Shown: positions 51,799-63,306 of the stretch, in pieces
Position numbering within the stretch: the stretch's first letter is position 1
Layout of the letters: every line of letters begins with the position of its first letter
Program-made: the position numbers and the translations under genes
NCBI GenBank assembly: GCA_963210315.1
Contig: OY723258.1
Coordinates: 1,240,001 to 1,304,000, forward strand
Origin: Rhynchopus euleeides
Lineage: Eukaryota > Euglenozoa > Diplonemea > Diplonemida > Diplonemidae
Direction: 5' to 3'
Length of the DNA: 64,000 bases
The notes under the pieces: generated by a model
The model's database searches: none
What the model was told of the DNA's origin: nothing
The model's input: only the letters and a program-made list of their open reading frames with translations

Positions 51799-53442
51799 CA
51801 TGTTGTGGTGTTGGCAGCGCGCGGGGGGGTTGGTGAAAGGGGGGGGCAGAGGGACGGAGGAGGGGGCGGGGTCTCGGGGTAATCGTTTTTTTTCCTGCCA
51901 AAGGAAGGGGGGGGGGGGTTTTCTTTTTGGCGCGGTATATTCTATTTTAGATTCGTGTGGGGCGGTTGGGCGGTGCAGGCCCAGGTTGGGTTGCACAAAA
52001 AAAAGATATCTTTGGCCGTGGTGCCCCTGATTTACCCCTTTTTCACTACGCACAAACTACGCAATCTGGGGGGGGGGTCTCGCTTTTTGGTCCCCCCCCC
52101 AGTTTTTTTTGGTCCCCCTTTCTGTGTGGCTACTGAGACAGGACTGGAGGCACTGCGCTGACCGAGCAAAAAATTATTGCCAGAACTCACTATACACCGT
52201 ACGAAAGAACGCACGACATGTGGGGCGGGACTCCAGAAACACCTGGGCAAGGTTGCCCCATGCCCAGAAACACCTGAGAAGGAAGTGAGTTCCAGGAGCC
52301 GCGTAGAACACCCTCGAGATTGTGAATGATGATACGATCACAGCCTTCAGGGCGCTGCGAGGTGCCACCCTGAAGGTGGCCCTTGACATCAAGGAGAGCG
52401 TCGGCCGAGGGGTCGACGAAAAGCTGAAGAAGGCGCTACTGGCACTGGATCCCGCGGGGTATACGGAGGTCACCGCCACACAGGCAACCTCCGCTGACAA
52501 CGTCCAGGAGACGTTATCCGAGGGGATCACAACGGCACTAGAGATCTGTGTCACGGGATCCAGGCGCCCACTCTCCCTCGACGGTCTGGGGATTGTTGTT
52601 GGGTATGGTGTCGTTTCCTGCAGCTGCAAAAAAGCGTAGCAACTGTGCTTCCTTCTTCCTTAATGATGCGTTGACGCTTCCACCCGGAGGAGCTGAAGCA
52701 GGCACCGCTTAATGATGCGTTGATGCTTCCACCCGACGAGCTGAAGCAGGCACCGCGCCAAAGGGCACCCCCAAAGAGACCTGCAAAGACTGCGTCGAAA
52801 CCCGCACCGAAGGCTGCCAGCGCTGCAGCACCTGAAGAACCTGCAGCACCTGCAGCACCTGAAGCGCCTGCACCCTCACTGACCCCGGAACAGCAAGAAC
52901 TCCTTGAGTTTGGGGTCCCGGCATAGAGACAGAGAATGGCTGAGTAAATCAAAAAATGAGACCCCCCCCCCTTTTCACTACGCACAAACTACGCAATATG
53001 GGGTCGTCAGGGGCACCATAAATTAATAATTTAATCTTTTCTTTTTTTTTGCCTTGTGTCGCCGTGTGTGGGTGGGGTCGATGTGGGGGCAAGGCGGGGT
53101 TGCGTATGGGTCGTGTTATAGACTCCCTAGCCTAGAACCACCTGAGGGAGTGCTCAGGTTGATGCCTGCCGTGTTCTCTCTTTGGCTGTGCCCACCCAGG
53201 CGTGGGAACTCTCCCCTGCCGTGCCGGCAGCACTGCCTGCCGTCTGCTGGCCTCCCAACGGAATCACAGGGTGTTTCCGGGGGTGGTGTGGTGGCACACC
53301 ATTCAAGCATCTCCTCCCCCGCCATGCTTTCGCCGTCTCTGCCTGGGTCTTTTTTGCGGCTCGTCTGTGAGGGAGGAATATTCGCGCCACGCTCGCTCCA
53401 CACAGATTGACTTGAGAGTGTGAATAGCGACAGAGACAAACA
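51799..53442. other. Spacer with 33-bp direct repeats and small doubtful frames
   Basis: CTTTTTCACTACGCAC followed by AAACTACGCAAT occurs at 52038-52070 and 52971-53003, bracketing about 900 bp. Inside are a 105-codon frame (52322-52639) and an Ala/Pro/Lys-rich frame (52720-52926). A 60-bp unit is duplicated in tandem near 52661-52760. This could be a decayed insertion or a small gene; no family recognised. Confidence 0.35.
52322..52639 (+). CDS. Hypothetical 105-residue protein
   Basis: An open frame with balanced composition (MNDDTITAFRALRGATLKVA at the start) between two direct repeats. No motif recognised and no clear acceptor; it may be chance or part of an old insertion. Confidence 0.25.
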   Translation: MNDDTITAFRALRGATLKVALDIKESVGRGVDEKLKKALLALDPAGYTEVTATQATSADNVQETLSEGITTALEICVTGSRRPLSLDGLGIVVGYGVVSCSCKKA

Positions 53443-55674
53443 ATGCTTATGCTTGCAGCCTGCGCAGCTGCGTGCCTGGGTGCACGCCCATGTGACCAGG
53501 ACCCCCTGAAGGGGTCGCCTCTGTGCAACGAGGCGCTCTCCCCCCAGCAGCGTGCCTATTGGATTGTGCAGCAGCTGACGCTGGACGAGAAGGGCAACAT
53601 GACGCAGAACACGGCGATGGGGGTGCCGCGGCTGGGGATTTCGGACTACCAGTGGTGGTCGGAGGCGCTGCACGGTGTGGCGATGTCGCCGGGTGTGATC
53701 TTCAACGGCGTGACGCCGGTTGCCACGTCGTTCCCCCAGGTGATCACGACGGCCGCGTCGTTCAACAAGACGCTGTTCCACACCATCGGCAGCGCCATCA
53801 GCACGGAGGCACGTGCCTTTGCGAACTCTGGGCACGCCGGTCTCACGTTCTGGACGCCTAACATCAACATCATGCGTGACCCGCGGTGGGGGCGTGGGCA
53901 GGAGACCCCCGGTGAGGACCCGTACCTCACGTCGCGGTATGCTGAGATGTTCGTGACTGGCATGCAGGAGGGTGAGGACAAGAAGCACATCAAGGCGTCG
54001 GCCTGCTGCAAGCACTACTACGCCTACGACCTGGAGGACTGGGGTGGTGTGGACCGTCACAGCTTCGATGCCGTCGTCGGCCTTCAGGACGAGGCGGACA
54101 CGTACTTCCCTGCCTTCCACGCATGCGTTGCGAACGCGCGTGTGACCAGTTTGATGTGCTCCTACAACGCGGTGAACGGTGTGCCGTCGTGCGCCAACAG
54201 CCGCATTATGCAGGACTACGCGCGTGACGCATGGGGCTTCGAGGGTTACATCACATCCGACTGTGGTGCTGTGGAGGACGTGACATCGGCCCACCACTTC
54301 GACACGCCCAACCAGGCTGTGCGCGACACGCTGGGTGCCGGGATGGACTCTGACTGTGGGCTGTTCATGGACCAGCACCTGAAGGATTCCATCAAGAGCA
54401 ACGTCACGAAGCTTGCCCTGCTGGACCGTGCCCTGGAGCACCTGTTCGCTGTGCAGGTGCGTCTCGGCATGTTCGACTCGGCAGAGAGCCAGCCCTACCT
54501 GAAGTACACCTACGGGGAGAAGGTCAACACCCCCGCGCACCAGGCACTGGCTCTGGAAGCGGCACGCCAGGGTACTGTGCTGCTGAAGAACGACGGGACG
54601 CTGCCGCTGTCGAAGAGTGCCTTCAAGACCGTGGCTATGGTGGGCCCCAGCGCGAACGCCACAAACGTGATGCAGGCCAACTACCAGGGCATTGCGCCCT
54701 ACCTCGTGTCGCCCAACCAGGGCATGCAGTCCTACACGCAGACCATCTACGCCCCTGGCTGCGAGAACCAGGCCTGCACTGACGACTCTGGCTTTGCTAC
54801 TGCCACCGATGCGGCAAAGGTGGCTGATGCGACGGTGCTCGTGATCGGTCTGTCGGCGAACCTCGAGGGCGAGGCGAACGACCGCACTGACATCGCCCTG
54901 CCCGGCAAGCAGGTGGACCTGGTCCGCCAGGTGGCTGACGCTTCCAAGGGGCCTGTCATCGTGGTGGTGCTTGCGGGCGGGTCGGTGGACCTCACCCCCC
55001 TGAAGACCAACGACAAGGTGCGCGCGGTGGTGTGGTGCGGGTACCCCGGTCAGAGCGGCGGCCAGGCTGTTGCAGACGTGATCTTCGGTACCTTCAACCC
55101 CAGCGGGCGCCTGCCCCACACACAGTACCCTGCGAGCTACCTGGAGGGGCTGAGCATGTTCGACATGGGGATGCGCCCCAACGCCTCCACGAACAACACG
55201 GGGCGCAGCTACCGCTTCTACACTCGTGAGCCTGTGTACAGCTTCGGGGAGGGGATGTCGTACACCACCTTTACGAGCAGCATCAAGGCCAGCACTGGTG
55301 TCGACGCCTGGGCTGTGCAGCAGGGGGCCGAGACCGCCAACAAAATCAAGGCATTCACCGTCACATCCAGCGACCTGGTGATTACCACGGTGCAGGTCAC
55401 GGTGACAAACACGGGCAGCATCGCAGGGGACCGCTCTGTGCTGCTGTTCGCAAAGCCGCCTGGTGCTGGTGTGAACGGTGCGCCCAAGAAGTTCCTTGTG
55501 GCATTCGAGCGCGTGTCGCTGGAGGCGGGCGCATCGACAACTATTACCATCCCACTTTACTACACCGCTTTCTCCCTCGTTAACAGCGCTGGGCAGCACG
55601 CCGTGGTGAACGGGCAGTGGACTCTGGCTGTTGACTACAACGACGCCGCCACTGCCACCGTCACCGTCGCGTGA
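53443..55674 (+). CDS. Secreted GH3 beta-glycosidase (beta-xylosidase/beta-glucosidase type)
   Basis: 743 residues. It hydrolyses terminal beta-linked sugars with retention. A short signal peptide (MLMLAACAAACLGA) indicates secretion or the lysosomal route. The N-terminal (alpha/beta)8 domain has QWWSEALHG, then DPRWGRGQETPGEDP and CCKHYYAY. The catalytic nucleophile is Asp273 in GYITSDCGAVEDV. The second alpha/beta sandwich domain has TVLLKNDGTLPL and VLVIGLSANLEGEANDRTDI, the region expected to supply the acid/base Glu. GEGMSYTTF starts the C-terminal fibronectin III-like domain. The pattern is closest to plant and fungal beta-xylosidases/arabinofuranosidases; substrate is inferred. Single exon. 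Confidence 0.92.
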   Translation: MLMLAACAAACLGARPCDQDPLKGSPLCNEALSPQQRAYWIVQQLTLDEKGNMTQNTAMGVPRLGISDYQWWSEALHGVAMSPGVIFNGVTPVATSFPQVITTAASFNKTLFHTIGSAISTEARAFANSGHAGLTFWTPNINIMRDPRWGRGQETPGEDPYLTSRYAEMFVTGMQEGEDKKHIKASACCKHYYAYDLEDWGGVDRHSFDAVVGLQDEADTYFPAFHACVANARVTSLMCSYNAVNGVPSCANSRIMQDYARDAWGFEGYITSDCGAVEDVTSAHHFDTPNQAVRDTLGAGMDSDCGLFMDQHLKDSIKSNVTKLALLDRALEHLFAVQVRLGMFDSAESQPYLKYTYGEKVNTPAHQALALEAARQGTVLLKNDGTLPLSKSAFKTVAMVGPSANATNVMQANYQGIAPYLVSPNQGMQSYTQTIYAPGCENQACTDDSGFATATDAAKVADATVLVIGLSANLEGEANDRTDIALPGKQVDLVRQVADASKGPVIVVVLAGGSVDLTPLKTNDKVRAVVWCGYPGQSGGQAVADVIFGTFNPSGRLPHTQYPASYLEGLSMFDMGMRPNASTNNTGRSYRFYTREPVYSFGEGMSYTTFTSSIKASTGVDAWAVQQGAETANKIKAFTVTSSDLVITTVQVTVTNTGSIAGDRSVLLFAKPPGAGVNGAPKKFLVAFERVSLEAGASTTITIPLYYTAFSLVNSAGQHAVVNGQWTLAVDYNDAATATVTVA

Positions 55675-56531
55675 TTTACAATCTGTGCTCTCACAGGGGC
55701 GGGGGGTTAGATATCACCAACAAGCAATGCTACTTGATAAACAGTGACGTAGCCACCATTCATCAATGGCGGCGAAGTAGATGATATGTATCCCCCCATC
55801 GTGGCTGTGTCTTACCCGTGTCTTTATTTCCCAAGACAGGACTCCTCCTGTCAGTGTCAATGTAGCGGGCAGCGCTTTTTCCCCCCAACCACCACAGCCA
55901 GACTGCGGTGAGTTGCCTTTGTTTGCCGGGTTTTGGCCCACAGATAATAGGCCACATCCTTTGAAGTGCTGCGGTTTTCGTTACCTCAGAGGGCCACAAG
56001 CAGACCCCCCTCCCTTTTGCAGCCTCTGTGCGTTCGCTGCGTTTCAGATGCAAACGGAACATGCAAAAGGTGGGAGGGGGGGTGCACTCGGCTTGTTCTC
56101 TGAAAACCGCTTTGTGCCACTTGACCCGCTGGTCCCCTTGTCCCGACCACCCTCCCATTTCCTTGCCCCTTTGAGTCCAACATGCTGTTGGATGAGGGGG
56201 TCTTCGTTCAAAGGAACCGTGCCACACTCATGCAGTTTGGCGCAGCGGAGACCCCCCCCGGAACTTAGTTGGAAGGTCCACTCCCTGGGTTCGGCCCACA
56301 GGACCTTCCCCTGTGTGTGAGTCACTCGTGCGTCAGCAGGGGCAGAATACTGCACGTTATGATCGAATGCGGCCACCCCCTCGCCCCCTCTCCCCCCCAC
56401 CTGACCTAGCTTGCGGATCGAAATGCCCTAGCCAGATGCCAGCTTCTGCAGTTGCCCCACGTCACAACACTACACCACACCCCACACACGTCAACACTTC
56501 AGGCCTGGATGCCCATGCAGTAGCAGGGATC
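55675..56531. other. Intergenic region before the EF-hand/ankyrin gene
   Basis: No separate gene is supported. The downstream frame is open back to 56313 without an early convincing start. Confidence 0.4.
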
Positions 56532-58424
56532 ATGACAGGCGGTGAGACGGCGTACCCTCCCAAGGTGCCCCCCGGGGGGCGTGCCAACGGGAACCTGCTG
56601 CGGGGGTCGTCCACAAGGAAGCGGCGGCACGACCTGGGTGGGCCGCGCAGCCAGTTCGCCAATGGCGTTCGTGGGTCTGAGCTGCGCCCGCCTGATGTGG
56701 TCAGCACCGTTTCCTCCACGTCGTCTATGGGTGAGTCCGTCCGCACATCACGCAGCGTGACACACAACGCACTGTCCGCCGTGCAGCAGCTGTACCCAAA
56801 ATACCAAGGGCCTGTGGTGGAGCTCTGTCGATACATCCAGTCGCAGTGTTCGCGCAGCCCTGCGCCGAATGCTCTGGAGCTGGTGCAAGAGTGGTTGGAC
56901 ATCCAGCGGTCCAGCCATGCGGTGTCGAATGTGGATGTCATTCGCAACTCGCGTGACAAGAAGCTGTATGAGGTGATGCAGGGTTATGAGAAGCGCACCG
57001 CGTCCCCGGCGCGCGGCTCCAGCATTCCCATCAGCGCCGACAAGCTGAAGCAGCTCACCAGCGATGAGGTCGAGAGCCTTGCAGAGGCGATGGGCAGCCA
57101 TCTGCGCAACTCAGGCGCGGTGTATACCAAGCTGACGCACGACACCTTTGTCAACATCCTGCAGGGCAATGCGCCTGCCCTCGTTCCGAAGGCGGAGGAC
57201 ATATTCAATATGCTCGATGATGACAAGAGTGGGGATATCAACTTCAAGGAGTTTATGGCAGCGCTGCTTGCGGCGCGAAGTGCAACCCCTGCGGTGGCGG
57301 CGGATGATGACAGCAGTGTCGATTCCAAGTCTCTGGAGGGGAATCTTTCACGATCGCATTCGGCACCGCAGATCAAGACGGCGCACCGGTCTGATTTCTA
57401 CGAAAAGAAGAAGCGTGCAATGGATGCTGCAACTGAGGGGAGCGCCAAGCCGCTGAGCCCGGCGGAGACGAAGCGTGAGATCAATGATCTAGTGACGCAC
57501 ATCAACAGCGTCCGCGAGGAGATTACCGTGCTGTCAATGATAGGGAGTCCGACAGATGATGACCTCGACCTGCTGGAGCAGAAGCGGTCGTATTACGACG
57601 GGACGAAGCTGAAGCTTGCCACCAGGCTTGAGGGGCATGACAGCACGGAGGCCCCGACACCCGAAGAGAAGGAGAAGTGGGGCGAGCTCCTGTCGCGCCT
57701 CATCGAGGAGGGGGACGACCGCACAGGCGCCTTGGAGCTGATGTCGAGCATGCTGAAACACATCGGGCCAGAGGTGCTGGCAGACGCTGTGCAGGCATCC
57801 GATGCCTTCGTAAACAACTGCGTCGATGGGAATATCAAATTCCTGCGGGTAATGCTGGATTACCAACGCGCATTCGAGAACTCTTTCGACCGGGTTGACC
57901 TTGTCACCAGCGCGTGCTTTTCGCAGTCGAATAACAAGGTGGACCTGATGTTCCTCATTCTCGACAGGGTGTCCATCAGCGGGCTGTGTGACGACCTGCA
58001 GGATGTGATGACTGACACCTTCATTGATCTCATCAGCAGCGCAGATGTGGCGCGCCACGCGCTGATGGAGAAGCTGCTGTCTCACGACGAGCTCCACCTG
58101 CTCCTGAGCACTGACAACTGCCTGGTGCCGTGCTGCAAAGTCGGCGACTGCAAACTCCTGGAACTGCTGGTGCAGCATGCCTCACACATCGTCCGCCCCA
58201 CGGCTGTTCTCGAAGACGGCACGTCTGCCATACTGCAGGCCATCATGCATGATCACTCACAGATGGTGACTGCGCTGTTGAAGCTCGACTGCGACCCCGA
58301 CGTCGAGATGGAGGCAGGCACCCCCCTCGGCATCGCCTCTGCCTTGGGGCGCTCGTCCATCGTGTCGGCTCTGACCCATGCAGGGGCCAAGAAGAAGCTC
58401 TGCCATCTGGAGCAGGGCGGGTAG
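56532..58424 (+). CDS. EF-hand and ankyrin-repeat protein
   Basis: 630 residues. The N-terminal 70 residues are basic and disordered. Residues about 80-135 are helical (AVQQLYPKYQGPVVELCRYI). One canonical EF-hand loop lies near 228-240 (DDDKSGDINFKE, with Ca2+ ligands at 1, 3, 5 and a Glu at 12), preceded by a degenerate partner. About 330-400 is charged and coiled-coil-like. About 425-620 is helical-repeat sequence ending in recognisable ankyrin repeats (DGTSAILQAIMHDHSQMVTALLK, shortened here to AILQAIMHDHSQMVTALLK, then GTPLGIASALGRSSIVSAL). It is a possible Ca2+-responsive adaptor. The start at 56532 follows a pyrimidine-rich AG (CACTTCAG); an ATG at 56367 is in frame and possible. Confidence 0.72.
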   Translation: MTGGETAYPPKVPPGGRANGNLLRGSSTRKRRHDLGGPRSQFANGVRGSELRPPDVVSTVSSTSSMGESVRTSRSVTHNALSAVQQLYPKYQGPVVELCRYIQSQCSRSPAPNALELVQEWLDIQRSSHAVSNVDVIRNSRDKKLYEVMQGYEKRTASPARGSSIPISADKLKQLTSDEVESLAEAMGSHLRNSGAVYTKLTHDTFVNILQGNAPALVPKAEDIFNMLDDDKSGDINFKEFMAALLAARSATPAVAADDDSSVDSKSLEGNLSRSHSAPQIKTAHRSDFYEKKKRAMDAATEGSAKPLSPAETKREINDLVTHINSVREEITVLSMIGSPTDDDLDLLEQKRSYYDGTKLKLATRLEGHDSTEAPTPEEKEKWGELLSRLIEEGDDRTGALELMSSMLKHIGPEVLADAVQASDAFVNNCVDGNIKFLRVMLDYQRAFENSFDRVDLVTSACFSQSNNKVDLMFLILDRVSISGLCDDLQDVMTDTFIDLISSADVARHALMEKLLSHDELHLLLSTDNCLVPCCKVGDCKLLELLVQHASHIVRPTAVLEDGTSAILQAIMHDHSQMVTALLKLDCDPDVEMEAGTPLGIASALGRSSIVSALTHAGAKKKLCHLEQGG

Positions 58425-60282
<1,858 letters not shown>

Positions 60283-60959
60283 GCCCGCCACCTGGCCGAT
60301 ACACAGTGCTATGCAGGTTGAGTGCTGATGATTGTTGTTGTTATTGTTGTTGCTGCTGAAGATGCTGGTGTGTTGCATCTGTCTGCCTTATTCTGCACGT
60401 TTCTCAGACACCGAATCAGGCAACCCCAAGAGACCGGGGGCGTGAGGTGGGCCAGCGATAACCAACCCCCTCACCCTCCACCCCCACCCCACCCCGCTGC
60501 CGCATGGTGCCTCACTGCGGCCGCTCCGTCCTCCCCTCCTCACGGGTTGGAATGAGCACGCACCGCTCAAAGGCCGGCCCATGCAGCCGCACCGTAGAGA
60601 CAGCAAACCAAACAGCCGCAGAGCAGAAAAGCAAAGCGGAAAGCTAAACCTCAAAGGCACCAGGCTGGGCCGTGATCAGCGCAGACGGCCTCCTCAGCCT
60701 GAGAGAGGAAGACGGGCAGAGGGTGTTTGGAGAAGAGAGTCGATATGAGCAATCCCGTTGAGAAACCCCCTCTCCCCCGCCCCCCGCCCCCACCTTCCCA
60801 GAGAACCCATCATTCTTGACAAGGAGGGCATCCCCAGAGGGGCGGTGCGTTGGGGAGGGAGTGGGCAGCGAAGGGGTCGTGCACAGGTCACAGCCACAGC
60901 AACACCCAACCAACAGGCATTCGCTTCTACACTTTTACACCAGACAGCAGACAGGGAAG
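60283..60959. other. Intergenic region after alpha-tubulin
   Basis: 3' flank with TTG/TTA repeats (about 60330-60355) and C-rich stretches. CAACCAACAG or ACCAGACAGCAG before 60960 may be trans-splice acceptors; the first is followed by GCATTCGC, as after the alpha-tubulin acceptor. Confidence 0.4.
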
Positions 60960-61721
60960 ATGGCAACAGTGTTCCTTGCGGCGGTGGCGGCAGCTATTGT
61001 GGCCAGGGGAGTCCCGCAGGACATCGTGGTGACCCCCAACCACTTGAGTGGGCGCTCCGTGGTGGTGGGGCCGGTGGGGAGCATCAACCTGGCGCTGATG
61101 GCGCACGGGGTGGAGGCGTGGCCGGACCTGATGGGGTCGCAGCTGCGCAACCCACCAGCGTTCCTGGAGCTGCTGCCGCTCACGATCCCACAGTGGCAGC
61201 TGTCCGTGGGGGTGGATGTGAAGTTCACGTGCCCCGACACGGCGGCCGTTCAGGACGTGTGTGACGCGTGGGTCTTCTTCTACACGTGCTCCCACAGCTG
61301 CACGACGAAGTACCAGGGCGGTGTCCCGGGGCTGCTCTCCATCTCCCCGGGGTGGAAGCGGAACCAGTGCGCGCCGCGGTTTGTGACGGGTGCGCCTGGG
61401 GCGAGCTTCGAGCACCCGATGGGTGCGTTCCGCAGGCAGCTGGCGCGCGGGGAGTCCACCGTCATCACCGTCCCGGGGGCAGAGAAGGCGGAGTTCCTGG
61501 TGTTCGGGATCGACGCGGCTGGGGTGGACTGCGCTCAGCACACGACCCCCGGGGCGTGCCCGACCTCCACGGGGAAGTGCAAGTGGGACGCGGTGGCCAC
61601 CGAGTGCCGCCCAACGGACTGCAAGGGCGGGCAGGGGCCGGCACCCATGTGCCCGGAGTGCCCGTGGCTGGGGCTTGACGCCCGCCCGCTGAGCGACGGC
61701 CCGTTCGGCGCTGTTCCGTAA
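60960..61721 (+). CDS. Secreted Cys-rich protein of unknown function
   Basis: 253 residues. The N-terminus (MATVFLAAVAAAIVARG) resembles a signal peptide. Twelve or so cysteines are concentrated in CDAWVFFYTCSHSC and in the C-terminal GACPTSTGKCKWD, CRPTDCKGG and MCPECP stretches, implying disulphides outside the cytosol. The CPTSTGKCKWD spacing resembles plexin-repeat-like cysteine modules, but I would not assign a family. No transmembrane segment after the signal. The start at 60960 is the first ATG before the hydrophobic stretch; the frame is open upstream to 60816. Confidence 0.7.
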   Translation: MATVFLAAVAAAIVARGVPQDIVVTPNHLSGRSVVVGPVGSINLALMAHGVEAWPDLMGSQLRNPPAFLELLPLTIPQWQLSVGVDVKFTCPDTAAVQDVCDAWVFFYTCSHSCTTKYQGGVPGLLSISPGWKRNQCAPRFVTGAPGASFEHPMGAFRRQLARGESTVITVPGAEKAEFLVFGIDAAGVDCAQHTTPGACPTSTGKCKWDAVATECRPTDCKGGQGPAPMCPECPWLGLDARPLSDGPFGAVP

Positions 61722-62310
61722 GGCACTACCCACGGCGTGCACGCCATCTTTCCTGTTCTAACCCATTTCCTGGCAAGACAAGACAAGGCCACCATCACAG
61801 CCACTGGCCTCTCGCTTATGCGCAGACGTATAAAGCGGGATGTTTGTGGGATGGTGCTGGGCCCTTTGCATCGCCTGCACTTCGTCTCTTTTCCATCTCT
61901 GCTCTGAAGACGGGGACGCATCCGGCGGCACTTTGCTGCACCCACAGTGCAAGCAAGCAAACAGCCGTGCGCCTTCCGTTCCCGCCCCCAGCTGCAGCCT
62001 ACCTGCGCTCTTCTGCTGATTCACAGCCCAAATGCCACCTTTCTGGCATGCCTTTGCTGTCCCCGCTGCCTGCGGATTGCTTTTTCCTGCCACTCTGCCG
62101 GGTGTGTATGCCCCTGCGCAAACTGAGGCAAGGGGGCTGCACCACCCCTGCGTGCGGGACGTCGACACCCAAATTACCCACGCTCCCCCACACCCCTCAC
62201 ACCATTGCGCTGGACTGCACTGTGTTGGCTGTTTTTTTTTCGCCCCAGCTTCCTTGCCATACCCCCCTCGCACACCCCCCCCATCTCTGCAGGCAGCTAC
62301 ACGCCACGCC
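61722..62310. other. Intergenic region upstream of the rhomboid gene
   Basis: No gene supported. CCCCATCTCTGCAG ending at 62292 is a good acceptor 18 nt before the rhomboid ATG. Confidence 0.45.
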
Positions 62311-63306
62311 ATGTCGAATGTTGACGCGCAGCCCAGCTTGCAGGGGGCAATGGGTGTTGTCAGGACCTGGTGGGACCGCCAGAGGCTCGCGGTTCGCTTC
62401 TTCCTCGGCACCTGCACCGCACTCTACGTCGTGACGCTGCTGGGAATCATCGACACCTACACAGTCTGCTCCTCTGGAAGCCTCCTGCTCGGCAGGTGGC
62501 AGGTGTGGCGCCTCGTCCTCGCCCCCTTCTTCCACCTGGGCCTCCTCCACCTCCTCTTCAACTCGCTGGCTCTGGTGCAGCTTCTCCCGCCTCTGGAGAA
62601 CGGGCACGGCACATCGGGCGCTCTCACAATAGCTGCCCTCTACGCCCTGCTGGCCCAGCTCATTGCCATCGCACCTGCCACCGTGCTGCACGTCCTCTTT
62701 GGCATCGGCGGGCCCCTCGCAGGCGCATGGACCCGCTGCAATGTGGGGCTTTCCGGCATGCTGTTCGGCATCCTCACTCTTGAGGTTGCAGCACAGGAGT
62801 CCTCTGGCACATTCCGCAGGGTGGTCTGTGGGTACACCATGCCTGCCAAGGCATATCCCTGGGCTCTCGCGCTGCTGCTGGGGCTGTTCTTCCCCGGTGT
62901 TTCGACGGAGGTGCATGTTGGGGGGATCCTTGCGGCGTACATTCTCCCGCCCCCTTCGAGGCTGCGTGGGCTTATCACGCGCATCGACAGCAGCTTCCCG
63001 GCGTTTGTCAAAAGCCTCGATTCGTTTGTGCCGGCAAACCGGGCGCCCCTGCCCCACTCGACGGACTCCATCCAAGGGGGCTGGTCTTGGGCTGCAGCGC
63101 CCGCAACATCTGCCAGCCGGTCCGCCTCCGTCGCCTCTGCCGGAGGCGTTGGGAAGGCTTTCCCAGGTGCGGGCCGGGTTCTCGGGAGCGGGGCGGGCGA
63201 GCAGCCAGCGGCTGCAGTGCGGTCCACCTCGACAGCCATATCCTCCCCGACGCAGCGCTCGCATACGCCTGCGGCAGCATCGCCGCGTGGGGAGTCGCAG
63301 GTGTGA
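62311..63306 (+). CDS. Rhomboid-family intramembrane serine protease
   Basis: 331 residues. It cleaves substrate transmembrane segments inside a membrane. About six hydrophobic segments lie between 28 and 215. WQVWRLVLAPFFHLGLLHLLFNSL is a rhomboid signature: WR in the L1 loop, then the H..LLH...N cluster of TM2, here given as HLGLLHLLFNSL. The catalytic Ser is Ser148 in NVGLSGMLFG and the catalytic His is His202 in EVHVGGILAAY, so the dyad is complete. The N-terminus is short and the C-terminal 115 residues are Ser/Ala/Pro-rich, probably disordered and cytosolic, as in RHBDD-type (not mitochondrial PARL-type) rhomboids. The frame is open upstream to 62032 but the ATG at 62311 follows a clear AG acceptor. 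Confidence 0.87.
   Translation: MSNVDAQPSLQGAMGVVRTWWDRQRLAVRFFLGTCTALYVVTLLGIIDTYTVCSSGSLLLGRWQVWRLVLAPFFHLGLLHLLFNSLALVQLLPPLENGHGTSGALTIAALYALLAQLIAIAPATVLHVLFGIGGPLAGAWTRCNVGLSGMLFGILTLEVAAQESSGTFRRVVCGYTMPAKAYPWALALLLGLFFPGVSTEVHVGGILAAYILPPPSRLRGLITRIDSSFPAFVKSLDSFVPANRAPLPHSTDSIQGGWSWAAAPATSASRSASVASAGGVGKAFPGAGRVLGSGAGEQPAAAVRSTSTAISSPTQRSHTPAAASPRGESQV

Noticed and set aside
53116-55599. 827-codon minus-strand open frame
   Set aside because: It is the antisense shadow of the GH3 gene; composition is a mirror of the GC-rich codon bias and no domain is recognisable.
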